From: Antarctobacter sediminis
Lineage (GTDB): Bacteria > Pseudomonadota > Alphaproteobacteria > Rhodobacterales > Rhodobacteraceae
NCBI RefSeq assembly: GCF_019218285.1
Contig: NZ_JAHUZG010000003.1
Location: forward strand, 186,001-250,000
Length of the DNA stretch: 64,000 bases
Reading direction: 5' to 3'
This document shows, piece after piece, positions 43,043-52,814 of the stretch; the stretch's first letter is position 1; the number at the start of each line of letters is the position of its first letter. Both the position numbers and the translations under genes were made by a program. Under the pieces are notes generated by a model. That model searched no databases, was not told the DNA's origin, and worked only from the letters and a program-made list of their open reading frames with translations.

Positions 43043-43975
43043 ATGGATGTTCCAATGCGCCGTGATTCGACGCTTAATCTGGCTTGGCTCGCGGCCTTTG
43101 ACAGCGCTGCCCGCAGTCTCAGCTTTACCAAGGCGGCAGAGGAACTGGGCCTGTCACAGGCCGCGGTTTCGATCCAGATCAAGAAGCTGGAACAGGCGCT
43201 GGGCGCATCGCTGTTTGAACGGCGCGGCCGCCATATTGTTCTGACCGACGAAGGCTATGCCTATCACCCGCAGGTCAGCGAGGCGTTGTCTTCGCTATAC
43301 GGTGCAACCTCGCGCCTGTTTACCGGCGCGCGCCGGGGCGTGGTCACGATCAGCTGTTATTCACCAACCTTCGCCGATCATTGGATCGCGCCGCGTATTG
43401 CCCATTTGATGGCCGAATTTCCTGACCTGCAATTTGACCTGACCGTTGATTATCAGGCGGGCGGCGGGCGCGGCGAACGCGATGACCTGATCTTTTCGGT
43501 CGCTTCGGGGGCCGGGGGCGGCACGGGCCTGTTGCCGCTGGTTCGCGAAAGGCTGACAGCGGTCTGCGCGCCCGGCTACCTCGACCGCCACGGCAGCGCC
43601 TGGACCGAGGGGACGTTTATTGAAAGCGTCGGCTCGCGTGAGACGTGGTCTGCATGGCGCAGCGCCGTGGGAGAGCAGGTGGCCTTCAAAGGGCGTGAAA
43701 TCCGGGTGAATTCGATGTCGGCGGCCATGCGGCTGGCAGAATCGGGCGCGGGGGCGGCGCTGGTGTCGCGGGCTTTCATCACGCCCCAGCTGAAGGCGGG
43801 GACGTTGATCGAACTGCGTCCGGGCAAGGTTCTGACGGGCCGGATTCACGGGTTGGCCGCTGCGAACCTGCCCCGGGCCCGTCCGATCGCCAAATTCGTG
43901 GCGGCGCGGTTGCTCAAGATGGCGGGGACAGAGCCGCCCGCCTATCTTGCCGGGGCGGCGCCGCATTTCGACTGA
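43043..43975 (+). CDS. LysR-type regulator, GcvA-like
   Basis: A 310-residue LysR regulator. The start LNLAWLAAFDSAARSLSFTKAAEELGLSQAAVSIQIKKLE is typical of the GcvA group. Start 43043 or the in-frame ATG at 43055 are both possible; neither has a strong ribosome site. It is divergent from the family-5 binding-protein operon and probably controls it. The 268-bp region between them has an AT-rich part near 42890-42980 but no clear dyad that I can assign. Confidence 0.85.
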   Translation: MDVPMRRDSTLNLAWLAAFDSAARSLSFTKAAEELGLSQAAVSIQIKKLEQALGASLFERRGRHIVLTDEGYAYHPQVSEALSSLYGATSRLFTGARRGVVTISCYSPTFADHWIAPRIAHLMAEFPDLQFDLTVDYQAGGGRGERDDLIFSVASGAGGGTGLLPLVRERLTAVCAPGYLDRHGSAWTEGTFIESVGSRETWSAWRSAVGEQVAFKGREIRVNSMSAAMRLAESGAGAALVSRAFITPQLKAGTLIELRPGKVLTGRIHGLAAANLPRARPIAKFVAARLLKMAGTEPPAYLAGAAPHFD

Positions 43976-44080
43976 CGGCGGAAATGGCGGGATCGGATGG
44001 ACAAGTGGCAGGATTGCCCCTGAAGCGATGCGGCATCCGGTGGCATCTGTCTGGCAATCCACCCGCAAAGGAATGTCCCC

Positions 44081-44470
44081 ATGCCCCAACTTCTTCGCCT
44101 CGGCCTGCTGGCCTGTGTCCTCTATTTTGTCGCCATGTCCGTCGCGCATTTCTTTGGCATCAAGGTGCCGGTGCTTTTCGTCTATTACGACACGCCGTTC
44201 TACGCCTATCAGGACAAGATCATCTCTTTCGCGGTGCTCAGCTACGTTGGCCTGTTCTATGCCGCCGCGCGTGACATCAAGGTGGTGCCCATCGCGCTGA
44301 TCGTGTTGGCCTTCACGATTCTTGGTCTGACTTCGGTGAACCTGTCCGATGCCTTGGCCTCGGTGCTGGCCGAAGGACAGCCGGTCTGGCCGTACTGGGC
44401 ACAGACGGCGATGCTGGCCGGGATCTGGCTGGTTCTGACAGGTCTGTACCTGCGCCGGTCAAAGGCCTGA
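44081..44470 (+). CDS. Small four-helix membrane protein, unknown function
   Basis: A 129-residue protein with hydrophobic helices at about 3-23, 44-62, 68-88 and 103-123. No charged catalytic motif is visible. AAGGA precedes the ATG at good spacing. Its last 12 bases overlap the end of the convergent AraC-type gene. I do not recognise the family with certainty; it resembles small conserved alphaproteobacterial membrane proteins. Confidence 0.7.
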   Translation: MPQLLRLGLLACVLYFVAMSVAHFFGIKVPVLFVYYDTPFYAYQDKIISFAVLSYVGLFYAAARDIKVVPIALIVLAFTILGLTSVNLSDALASVLAEGQPVWPYWAQTAMLAGIWLVLTGLYLRRSKA

Positions 44471-45385
44471 CCGTTCGGTACCCGAGCCAAAACGGCGGCG
44501 ATACTCCGACGGTGTCAGCCCGACGATCCGGCGAAACACCCGCCGAAAAGCTGCGGTGTCGCTATAGCCCAGATCCCAGCTGATCCTCTCGAAACTGTCG
44601 CGGGTCAGTTCCAGTCGCGACCGGGCGGATTCGACCCGCAGGAATTGCAGATAGGCCACGGGTGTCAGGCCCGTGGCCTCTTTGAAGCGCCGCAGAAAGC
44701 TGCGTTCGGACATGACCGCCGCCTGCGCCAGCGTGGCCACCGTATGCGCGCCACCGGGGTTCTCTTGCAGCCGTGCCTGCACTGTTGCGATCCTGTCGTC
44801 GCTGTGTTTGGTGTTGGGGAGGAAGGTCGCATAATAGCTCTGTTCCCGCTCTGGCGGGTCCAGTACGAACATCCGCGCCACATCCAGCATCAATTGCCGC
44901 GCACCAAAGCGCTGGATCAGATGCAGGCTGAGGTCCGTCCAAGCCATGACGCCTCCCGCTGTCACGATGTCCCCAAGATCGACCAGCAGACGGTCGGTTT
45001 CGACGATGGCCTTGGGGTGGCGCTGGCGAAACCCTGCCGCGTGCCGCCAGTGGGTCGTGACCCGGCGGCCATCCAGCAAACCGGTCTGCCCCAGCAGGAA
45101 CGCCCCGGAACAGACCGAGGCCATGACCGTACCGGACTTGTGCCGCGACAGCAGTCCGGCGCACCACGCCTCTGGCAATTCGGGCGGGTTCAGCGACAGC
45201 GCAGGAGGCAGGATAAGAACGTCCGGCTGGCCCTGTGGCGCGGTCACGATCTGGGTGCGGAATAGCGGGCGGCCGACGGATTCGGCCTGTGAATTGGCAT
45301 AGTCGAACAGGTCCCGCGCGCCCCACAGGGCCGATTTCTGCGCGCCCGGATAGTCGAGCAACTGGACGGTAACGGTGCGTGCCAT
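44459..45385 (-). CDS. GlxA-family AraC-type regulator
   Basis: A 308-residue protein with an N-terminal DJ-1/PfpI-like domain (about 3-170) and a C-terminal AraC HTH pair (about 215-300). Unlike the regulator at 12361, the elbow cysteine is present (SVCSGAFLLG). The second HTH reads ERISWDLGYSDTAAFRRVFRRIVGLTPSEYRRRF. The ATG at 45385 is preferred over a 22-residue extension. Its target is not clear; the neighbours are a small membrane protein (convergent) and a DUF4139 gene (divergent). Confidence 0.85.
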   Translation of the reverse strand: MARTVTVQLLDYPGAQKSALWGARDLFDYANSQAESVGRPLFRTQIVTAPQGQPDVLILPPALSLNPPELPEAWCAGLLSRHKSGTVMASVCSGAFLLGQTGLLDGRRVTTHWRHAAGFRQRHPKAIVETDRLLVDLGDIVTAGGVMAWTDLSLHLIQRFGARQLMLDVARMFVLDPPEREQSYYATFLPNTKHSDDRIATVQARLQENPGGAHTVATLAQAAVMSERSFLRRFKEATGLTPVAYLQFLRVESARSRLELTRDSFERISWDLGYSDTAAFRRVFRRIVGLTPSEYRRRFGSGTERSGL

Positions 45386-45555
45386 GCGATTTCGTAACAG
45401 GAAGCACGGGCCGCGGCACCCCCATGGGGGACAGGCCCGTGGCACCGCCAAGAACTTTTTTTCATTTTTTGCGGTTCGGGGCCAAGGACGCGGGGGGCTG
45501 CTGCGTCGTAGACTTATCGTGCGGTCATTTCACCGCCCGCGAGCATGAGGAGACC

Positions 45556-47472
45556 ATGACCATGACCAAATCCATTTTCCTGCCGGCCCTTCTGGCCAGC
45601 ACCTGCCTTGCCAGCCTTGCCTTCGCCTCGCCCGAGATCACGCGGATCGAACTGGGGCAGGCCGGGATTGCCCGCTATACTTTTGTTGCGCAGGCCGAGG
45701 GCAACACCTTGTCCTTCGAGGTGCCGATGCGCGATTCCGATGATGTGCTTGCTTCGCTGGTGGTGCGCGACCCGGCGGGCGGGGTCGTGGATCTTCAGAC
45801 TGATACGCCGGGCAGCAGCCTTGCCGCCCTGGCCGATACGATCTTTTCCGATGGCGTACCCCGCACGACCGAGGCCATGGTGCGCGCGATGATCGGTGAA
45901 ACGTTGGAAGTCACCACCTCGCGCGGGGCCTTCAGTGGCCGCGTCATGGGGGTGTCCGACATACAGATGGCCGAGGACGGCGCAGAGGTGCTGCGGACCA
46001 GCGTCCTTATGCTGACCAAAGACGGGGTGCAGGACATCGTCCTGATGCCCGGCGCGCAGGTCACCTTTTCCGAGTCGGTGGCCGAACAGCTTGCACGCGC
46101 AATGGACGCCGACCGCCGCGACAGCAAGTCCCGTCGGTTTGACCTGACGCTTGAAGCGTCCGAGGCGCGCGACGTGCAGCTGTCTTATGTGACCGAAGTG
46201 GCGGCTTGGAAAAACTCGTGGCGGCTGTTGCTGGACGAAGGCCGGTTTCAGGGCTGGGCCACGGTCGAAAACGTCTCGGGGCAGGATTGGAACGCGGTGG
46301 CGCTAACGCTGACCACCGGATCGCCGGTGGCCTATCGGCGCGACCTGATCGACCCGCTGTATATTGCCCGCAACGAACCGCCTTCGGGGCCGCGCCCGAT
46401 CCAGGTGGCCCCGGACAGCGGGGCCTCGGGCCGTGTTGCAATGGCCGCGCCGATGGTCAAATTCGCCCCCCGGGCGGAAATGGCGCTGGCTGCGCCGCCG
46501 GCGCCTTCGGGGACGGCCCGCGCGGCCGAGGCGCTGAGCGGTGCGGGGATCCTGCGCTATGCCATGCCGCAACCGGTTGACCTTGGCGACGGGCGGACGG
46601 CGAACCTGATGTATTTGGACATGCCGATCGAACCAGAGATCCGCGCGCTGTATCGTCCTCTCAAGACCGGGAACAGCGTCTTGATGGCGGCGTCCTTGCA
46701 GGCGGATCAGGCGTTGGCACCGGGGCTGGTCTCGGTTCAGGATTCCAACGGATTCGTGGGCGATGCGCCGTTCAACGGGATGTTGGCGGGGCAAAGCCGC
46801 CTTCTGCCCTATGCCACCGCCACCGGCGCAAAGGTTCTGACCGACCGCAGGCAGACTCAGCGCGTGGCGGGCATGATCTCGGGCGGGGATACCGTCACCG
46901 TGTCGATGGTGACGCTGCGGACCACCCGATATGACGCCGAAGTGCCGGAAGAGGCGACGCTGTTCTCGGTCGAACACCCCGAAGGCTTTGGCGAACTGGA
47001 CAAGGCGCCGGGCACCGTCGAACGCGGCGCGGGATTCCTGCGGGTCACTGTCCCGGTCGAAGACGGGCTGGTCGCCGTCGAACTGGTCGAACGAGCGCGC
47101 AGCAACCGCCAGATGAGCCTGGGTTCGCATGAATTCGAACAGCTCGTTCTGGACGTCCGCGGCGGCCGGATCGAGGTTGCCGCCCCCCTGATCGACAGCT
47201 TTGACAAGGCGCATGACCTCCTGCGCCGGGCGCGCACGGTCGAGCAGGAAATCGATGCGCTGGAAACCCGCCAGCGCGAGTTGAGCAATGAACAGGCCCG
47301 CCTGCGCGCCAACCTGGACGCGGTAGAAGTCGACACGCTGCGCACCCGCTATATCAAGGCGCTGGACGGCACCGAGACCGAGATCGTCGCCGCAGCCGAG
47401 CGGTTGAGCGCCCTGCGGGACGAAAGCGCGTCGCTGCAACGCCGGCTGACCGCCCTGTTCGAACCCAAGTGA
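45556..47472 (+). CDS. DUF4139 domain-containing exported protein
   Basis: A 638-residue protein with a Sec signal ending near AFA-S (residues 24-25). The middle contains the DUF4139 repeat style (SYVTEVAAWKNSWRLLLD near 205, GWATVENVSGQDWNAVALTLTTGSP near 230). A coiled-coil-like region lies at about 560-635 (EQEIDALETRQRELSNEQARL), ending the protein. No catalytic motif is visible. GAGGAG precedes two closely spaced in-frame ATGs (45556 and 45562). Function unknown; family members are periplasmic or surface proteins. Confidence 0.75.
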   Translation: MTMTKSIFLPALLASTCLASLAFASPEITRIELGQAGIARYTFVAQAEGNTLSFEVPMRDSDDVLASLVVRDPAGGVVDLQTDTPGSSLAALADTIFSDGVPRTTEAMVRAMIGETLEVTTSRGAFSGRVMGVSDIQMAEDGAEVLRTSVLMLTKDGVQDIVLMPGAQVTFSESVAEQLARAMDADRRDSKSRRFDLTLEASEARDVQLSYVTEVAAWKNSWRLLLDEGRFQGWATVENVSGQDWNAVALTLTTGSPVAYRRDLIDPLYIARNEPPSGPRPIQVAPDSGASGRVAMAAPMVKFAPRAEMALAAPPAPSGTARAAEALSGAGILRYAMPQPVDLGDGRTANLMYLDMPIEPEIRALYRPLKTGNSVLMAASLQADQALAPGLVSVQDSNGFVGDAPFNGMLAGQSRLLPYATATGAKVLTDRRQTQRVAGMISGGDTVTVSMVTLRTTRYDAEVPEEATLFSVEHPEGFGELDKAPGTVERGAGFLRVTVPVEDGLVAVELVERARSNRQMSLGSHEFEQLVLDVRGGRIEVAAPLIDSFDKAHDLLRRARTVEQEIDALETRQRELSNEQARLRANLDAVEVDTLRTRYIKALDGTETEIVAAAERLSALRDESASLQRRLTALFEPK

Positions 47473-47491
47473 TCCGCGCAGGATCGCACAA

Positions 47492-47519
47492 GGCCCCCTC
47501 CGTAATGCCGGCGGGGGCC
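47492..47519 (+). terminator. GC hairpin after the DUF4139 gene
   Basis: GGCCCCC (47492-47498) pairs with GGGGGCC (47513-47519) across a 14-base loop, 19 bp after the stop. TTTT follows only after five further bases, so termination strength is uncertain. Confidence 0.45.
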
Positions 47520-47581
47520 GAGGTTTTGACCGCCGCCGATTTGCCACTAAGCTGCGGGCAGCGTTTCAGGGAGAGGGTGAA

Positions 47582-48277
47582 ATGGCCAAGGCGCAAGCGC
47601 TCATCATCGGTGCGGGCGAAGGCTTGTCCGCGGCGCTGGCACGGGAACTGGCGCGGGATCACGCCCTGACGCTGGCCGCGCGCAGCGGCGTAAAGATGCA
47701 TAAGGTCGCCGAAGAGACCAACGCCCGACGGGTCTTGCTGGATGCGACCGACGAAGACGCCGTTTCGCACCTGTTCGATGATCTGCCTGCCGCGCCCCGG
47801 GTGGTGGTCTACAACCCGTCCGCACGGGTGCGCGGCCCGGTGGCCGAACTGGATGCCGATGCGGTCCGCGCCGCAGTCGACGTGACGGCCATCGGGGCAT
47901 TTCTGGCGGGAAAGCACGCCGCGCGCCGCATGTTGCAGGCGCAGCCGGTCGATGGCGTGCGCGGCACGATCCTGTTCACCGGGGCCTCTGCCGGGGTCAA
48001 AGGATTTCCGCAATCCGCACCCTTTGCCATGGGGAAATTCGCCCAGCGCGGACTGGCAGAAAGCATGTCGCGTGAGCTGCACCCGCAGGGCATTCACGTC
48101 GTTTGGGTCAACATCGACGGCGCGATCCTGAACCCGGGCCGGACAGAGCCGGAGGACAGGCCCGGTTCCATGCTGCGCCCCGAGGCCATCGCGCGCAGCT
48201 ATCGCCACCTGATCGAACAGGACCGCAGCGCCTGGTCGCATGAAATCGCGCTCAGGCCCTGGGTCGAACGTTTCTGA
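47582..48277 (+). CDS. SDR family protein with Phe in place of catalytic Tyr
   Basis: A 231-residue SDR-fold protein. The cofactor loop is GAGEGLSAALA (10-20) and the Ser is S136 in FTGASAG. The YxxxK position reads F148-A-M-G-K152, so the catalytic Tyr is replaced by Phe while Lys is kept. A GGGAGAGG site precedes the ATG. The gene ends 2 bp before the convergent tex stop. It may be an atypical reductase or a nucleotide-binding sensor. Confidence 0.8.
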   Translation: MAKAQALIIGAGEGLSAALARELARDHALTLAARSGVKMHKVAEETNARRVLLDATDEDAVSHLFDDLPAAPRVVVYNPSARVRGPVAELDADAVRAAVDVTAIGAFLAGKHAARRMLQAQPVDGVRGTILFTGASAGVKGFPQSAPFAMGKFAQRGLAESMSRELHPQGIHVVWVNIDGAILNPGRTEPEDRPGSMLRPEAIARSYRHLIEQDRSAWSHEIALRPWVERF

Positions 48278-48279
48278 CG

Positions 48280-50631
48280 CTAGCGTTTCTTGTTCATCGC
48301 CGCGCGCAGGGCGTCGCCAAGCGCGCCGTTCCCGCTGTCGCGTGGCGGCTGCTTGCCGCCGCCGGGTTTGGGGCCGCCACGCGGACCCGCGCCACGCGGC
48401 CCGCCGCCCTTGCGATTGTCCCGATGGTCACGCGCGTCGCGGTTGTCGCGCGCCGCGCCGCCGTCCTGCTGTTTGCGCATCGACAGGCCGATCCGCTTGC
48501 GCGGGATGTCGACCTCGACCACACGGACCTTGACCAGATCGCCGGTCTTGACCACCTCATGCGGGTCCTTGACGAATTTATCGGCCAGTTGACTGATGTG
48601 GACCAGCCCGTCCTGATGCACGCCGATGTCGACAAAGGCCCCGAAGGCGGCGACGTTTGTCACCGTGCCTTCCAGCATCATGCCGGGTTTCAGATCCTTG
48701 ATGTCCTCGACCCCGTCGGCAAAGGAGGCTGTCTTGAACTCTGGCCGCGGGTCGCGGCCCGGTTTTTCCAGTTCGCTCAGGATGTCGCGCACGGTGGGCA
48801 GACCAAAGGTGTCATCGACGAAATCCTCGGCACGCAGGCCCTGGAGCGCCGCGCCATTGCCCATGATCTGCCGCAGATCGCGCCCGCAGGCCGCAACGAT
48901 GCGGCTGGCCACGCCATAGGCTTCGGGGTGAACCGAAGAGGCGTCCAGCGGTTCGGCGCCGTCGCGGATGCGCAGGAACCCGGCAGCCTGTTCAAAGGCC
49001 TTGGGGCCAAGGCCCGCCACCTTCAGCAGGGCCTTGCGCGAGGGGAAGGCACCGTTTTCGTCACGATGCGCCACGATAGCCTCGGCCAGACGCGGGCCCA
49101 GCCCGGCAACATGTGACAACAGTGGCGCCGAGGCCATGTTCACGTCGACGCCCACGGCGTTCACCGCATCTTCGACCATTGCCTCCAGAGCCTGTGTCAG
49201 GCGGCGCTGGTCGACGTCGTGCTGATATTGGCCAACGCCGATGGATTTGGGTTCGATCTTGACCAGTTCCGCCAGCGGGTCCTGCAAACGCCGCGCGATG
49301 GAAACCGCGCCGCGCAGGCTGACGTCCAGATCGGGAAACTCGCGCGCGGCCAGTTCCGAGGCCGAATAGACCGAGGCGCCCGCCTCGGAGACGACAACCT
49401 TGGTCGGCTTTTTGGTGTCGCCGGGCAAGAGCTTGATCGTCTCTGCCACCAACCGTTCCGTTTCGCGGCTGGCGGTGCCATTGCCGATGGCGATCAGTTC
49501 GACGCCATGCTTGCGCACCAGTTCGATGATCTTCGCCTCGGAACCGCGAATGTCGTTCTTGGGCTGAAAAGGATACAGCGTCGCCGTTTCCAGAAGTTTG
49601 CCCGTGGCGTCGACCACCGCCGCCTTGACGCCGGTGCGGATGCCGGGATCAAGCCCCAGAGTGGCGCGCGGCCCGGCCGGAGCCGCCAGAAGCAGATCCT
49701 TGAGGTTGCGCGCAAAAACGGTGATCGCCTCTTCATGTGCGCGGCGGCGCAGGTCGACCATCAGATCCATGTACATGGTCAGGCTCAGCTTGATCCGCCA
49801 GATCCAGCTGGCGGCCTCGCGCAGCCAGTTGTCGCCCGGCCCGTCGCCGGTGATGCCGATTTCGGCGGCAACCATGTTGACGGCACGCGGCGCGCCGGTT
49901 TCGGGGTCGGGCGCGATCTCGATCGAGACGATGTCCTCTTTGGCGGCGCGCAGGATGGCCAGCGCGCGGTGAGCGGGAATATCGGCCCAGTTCTCACGAT
50001 GATCGAAATAATCCGAAAACTTGGCGCCTTCTTCCTCCTTGCCGGGCACAACCTTGGCCGCGATATAGGCCTCGGACCGCATGAAATCGCGCAGCTTGCC
50101 CAGCAGATGCGCGTTTTCGGCAAGTTCCTCGGTCAGGATATCGCGCGCGCCTGTCAGCGCCTCCTTGGTGCCGGGCACGTTTTCGGTGACATATCCCTCG
50201 GCCAACTTGGCGGGGTCGGCACTGCGATTGTCGAGGATTGCGCGCAGCAGCGGCTCCAGCCCGTTCTCCCGCGCGATCATCGCCTTGGTGCGGCGCTTGG
50301 GTTTGAAGGGCAGATAGATGTCTTCCAGCGTCGATTTGGTTTCGGCGCGGGCGATGTCGCGGGCCAGCGCGTCGGTCAGTTTGCCCTGTTCCTTGATCGA
50401 TGACAGGATCGTTTCGCGCCGCGCCTCCATTTCGCGCAGGTAGGACAGACGGTCGGACAGCAGGCGCAGTTGCGTGTCGTCCAGACCACCGGTCACCTCT
50501 TTGCGATAACGGGCGACGAAAGGCACCGTTGCGCCCTCATCCAGCAGCCCAACGGCGGCGGCGACCTGAGTCGGGTTTGCCCCGATGTCCTGGGCAATGG
50601 TGCGATTGATGCGTTCGGCGGCAACTGACAC
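48280..50631 (-). CDS. tex: Tex family RNA-binding transcription accessory protein
   Basis: A 783-residue protein of usual Tex length. The N-terminal helical domain, the YqgF/RuvC-like domain ([18 protein letters not shown] near 325), the helix-hairpin-helix region ([26 protein letters not shown] near 500) and a C-terminal S1 domain (about 650-720) are in the normal order. The tail after S1 is unusually rich in Gly, Pro, Asp and Arg (about 60 residues), resembling a disordered RNA-binding extension. The start is a GTG at 50631 with GGAG upstream; no ATG fits. Confidence 0.93.
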   Translation of the reverse strand: MSVAAERINRTIAQDIGANPTQVAAAVGLLDEGATVPFVARYRKEVTGGLDDTQLRLLSDRLSYLREMEARRETILSSIKEQGKLTDALARDIARAETKSTLEDIYLPFKPKRRTKAMIARENGLEPLLRAILDNRSADPAKLAEGYVTENVPGTKEALTGARDILTEELAENAHLLGKLRDFMRSEAYIAAKVVPGKEEEGAKFSDYFDHRENWADIPAHRALAILRAAKEDIVSIEIAPDPETGAPRAVNMVAAEIGITGDGPGDNWLREAASWIWRIKLSLTMYMDLMVDLRRRAHEEAITVFARNLKDLLLAAPAGPRATLGLDPGIRTGVKAAVVDATGKLLETATLYPFQPKNDIRGSEAKIIELVRKHGVELIAIGNGTASRETERLVAETIKLLPGDTKKPTKVVVSEAGASVYSASELAAREFPDLDVSLRGAVSIARRLQDPLAELVKIEPKSIGVGQYQHDVDQRRLTQALEAMVEDAVNAVGVDVNMASAPLLSHVAGLGPRLAEAIVAHRDENGAFPSRKALLKVAGLGPKAFEQAAGFLRIRDGAEPLDASSVHPEAYGVASRIVAACGRDLRQIMGNGAALQGLRAEDFVDDTFGLPTVRDILSELEKPGRDPRPEFKTASFADGVEDIKDLKPGMMLEGTVTNVAAFGAFVDIGVHQDGLVHISQLADKFVKDPHEVVKTGDLVKVRVVEVDIPRKRIGLSMRKQQDGGAARDNRDARDHRDNRKGGGPRGAGPRGGPKPGGGKQPPRDSGNGALGDALRAAMNKKR

Positions 50632-50838
50632 GTATGGGCTCCCTGCTCTGTTCCGGAGCGTCTGAATACCGCTGCGGGAAACCCACGCCAAGTGCTTCCT
50701 GAGCGTGAGGCACGGGCCCTCGGCACCGGCGGCGGAAATCGGCTTCACCCCATGCGCCGGGACCAATAGGATGTGAGCGCGAACATCGGGCAAGGGGACA
50801 GGGATGCGCGGCAAGGCTTGCAAGACGCGGGGGCAGCG

Positions 50839-51639
50839 ATGGCCCAAATCCTGATCCTGTCCAGTTGGGTCGCCCATGGGCATGTGGGCCTGTCCGCGGC
50901 TGCGCCCGTTTTGCAGGCGCTGGGGCATGGGGTGACGCAGTTGCCGACCACCGTGCTATCGAACCATCCCGGTTGGCCGCACGTGGCTGGCGCGCCCGTG
51001 CCGGTTGCACAACTTCAGGAGATGATCGGCGCGTTGGAGGCAAACGGCTGGCTGGCGGATCACGATGCGGTTCTTCTGGGATATCTGCCGACACCCGATC
51101 ACGTGGCGCTGGCCGTGGATCTGGCGCAGCGGGCACGCAAGGCCGGCGTGCGGGTCATTGTCGATCCGATCCTCGGCGACCTGCCGAAGGGCCTGTATCT
51201 GCCCGGCGATGCTGCGCAGGCGTTGCGCGATGACCTTGCGCCCTTGGCAGATGTGCTGACGCCGAACCTGTTCGAACTTGGCTGGCTCACCGATGCGCCG
51301 TTGGACAGGCTGGACAAGGTGCAGAAGGCGGCAGAAGTCCTGTTGGAGCGGACCGGCGAGATCCTCGTGACCTCGGCGCCGCTGGGGCAGGGGACCACGG
51401 GGGTCCTGCGGGTTACGGCGGACGGCGTGCGAAGCTTTCCGACCGCCCTGCGCAACGGTGTCCCGCATGGGGTGGGGGATGTGTTTTCCGCCCTGATCGC
51501 GGCGGGTCTGATGCCGGGGGCGGCGCTTGGCCACCTGTCCGCGTTGATCGATGCAAGCCTGCATCGTCCGCATCTTCAGATCGTGGACGCGGCCCCCAAC
51601 TGGATCCGTGCCACGCCCCTTCAGCCTTCGGAGACCTGA
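50839..51639 (+). CDS. pdxY: Pyridoxal kinase PdxY/PdxK family
   Basis: A 266-residue ribokinase-fold kinase. The N-terminus [27 protein letters not shown] and the substrate loop TVLSNHPGW are typical of pyridoxal kinases. The ATP/anion hole is [17 protein letters not shown] with the catalytic Asp in GVGD. It phosphorylates pyridoxal or related vitamers with ATP. It lies 3 nt upstream of the TIM-barrel/methylglyoxal synthase gene, so the two are probably translated together. Confidence 0.88.
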   Translation: MAQILILSSWVAHGHVGLSAAAPVLQALGHGVTQLPTTVLSNHPGWPHVAGAPVPVAQLQEMIGALEANGWLADHDAVLLGYLPTPDHVALAVDLAQRARKAGVRVIVDPILGDLPKGLYLPGDAAQALRDDLAPLADVLTPNLFELGWLTDAPLDRLDKVQKAAEVLLERTGEILVTSAPLGQGTTGVLRVTADGVRSFPTALRNGVPHGVGDVFSALIAAGLMPGAALGHLSALIDASLHRPHLQIVDAAPNWIRATPLQPSET

Positions 51640-51642
51640 GCC

Positions 51643-52725
51643 ATGGCCTTTGATTTCATCCTGATGCTGACCGAAAATGACCGCACCATCCCGGACGCCC
51701 GCGCCCGGCTGGAAGAAGCGCTGGAAGGCGGGGTGCGCCACATCGGGTTCAAGGACGTTGGCCTGCCGCTGTCCGAACTCAAGGGGCTGGCCGCCGCGAT
51801 CCGCAGCGCCGGCGGGCGGTCCTACCTCGAAGTGGTAAGCCTTGATGCGGAAAGCGAACTGGCTTCGGCCCGGGCGGCGGTCGAGATTGACGTGGATTGT
51901 CTGCTGGGCGGGACGCGGGCGGGCGAGGTGACAGAGGTCACGCGGCATCATCCGCTGCGCTATTACCCGTTTCCGGGACGGATCACCGGGCATCCCAGCG
52001 TGCTGGAGGGCCCGGCACAGGACATCGTGGGCTCGGCCCGGAAACTGGCGGATCTTGAACATGTGCACGGGCTGGACCTGCTGGCCTATCGTTTCGACGG
52101 CGATGTGCCGGGCCTGATGCGCGATGTCTGCGCCGCGGTGGGCAAGCCGGTGATCATGGCGGGCAGCATCGACCGCGAAGAGCGTGTCGCCGCCTGCGCG
52201 CAGGCGGGGGCCGCGGGGTTTACCGTGGGCACGGCGGCGCTGGCCGGGGCCTTTCCGGCTGACAGCGCGGGTTTCGCGGCGCAGGTCCGGTCGATCCTGT
52301 CGATCACGGCGCGGTCGCGGGCCGTGTCCACGGCTCCGCGTCGATTGGCGCTGGTGGCGCATGACACGCGCAAGGCGCATCTGCGGGCCTGGGTCATGCG
52401 GCACCGTTCGGCGCTGTCGCGGCACCGTCTGACCTGTACCGGTGGCACGGGCCGGATGCTGCTGGAACTGGCGCCGGAACTGGACGTGCGCCGCCTGCAA
52501 CGCGGCGACCGGGGCGGTGACCAGCAACTGGGCGCGTTGGTCGCCACCGGAGAGCTGGATGCCGTGATCTTTTTCGCGGACCCGACCGTCCCGCATGGCG
52601 GCGACGTGGACCTTCAGGCGTTAACGCGTCTGGCCATGTTGCATGACGTGCCTCTGGCGCTCAGCTCTTCGGCGGCGGACATGCTGGCGGCCGCGCTGTT
52701 GTCGGTCGGGCAGGAAACCCCGTAG
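51643..52725 (+). CDS. Fusion of a TIM-barrel domain with methylglyoxal synthase
   Basis: A 360-residue protein with two parts. Residues about 1-222 have a TIM-barrel pattern, with phosphate-loop-like segments VIMAGSID (170-177) and GFTVGTAAL near 192, and share no clear family that I recognise. Residues about 233-350 match methylglyoxal synthase: ALVAHD (H240, D241), TGGTGR, GGDQQLGAL with D293 at the catalytic Asp position (D71 in E. coli), FFADP with D313, and H318. This part should convert dihydroxyacetone phosphate to methylglyoxal. The gene follows pyridoxal kinase by 3 nt. GGAG precedes the ATG. Confidence 0.85.
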   Translation: MAFDFILMLTENDRTIPDARARLEEALEGGVRHIGFKDVGLPLSELKGLAAAIRSAGGRSYLEVVSLDAESELASARAAVEIDVDCLLGGTRAGEVTEVTRHHPLRYYPFPGRITGHPSVLEGPAQDIVGSARKLADLEHVHGLDLLAYRFDGDVPGLMRDVCAAVGKPVIMAGSIDREERVAACAQAGAAGFTVGTAALAGAFPADSAGFAAQVRSILSITARSRAVSTAPRRLALVAHDTRKAHLRAWVMRHRSALSRHRLTCTGGTGRMLLELAPELDVRRLQRGDRGGDQQLGALVATGELDAVIFFADPTVPHGGDVDLQALTRLAMLHDVPLALSSSAADMLAAALLSVGQETP

Positions 52726-52814
52726 AAGTTTCATCATTCTCCGGCCCGCGTAGACACTTCGTTTCCGAATTGGCGTCAATCTGCCTCTGCGATTTTCCAT
52801 AGGCAGAGGCGATC

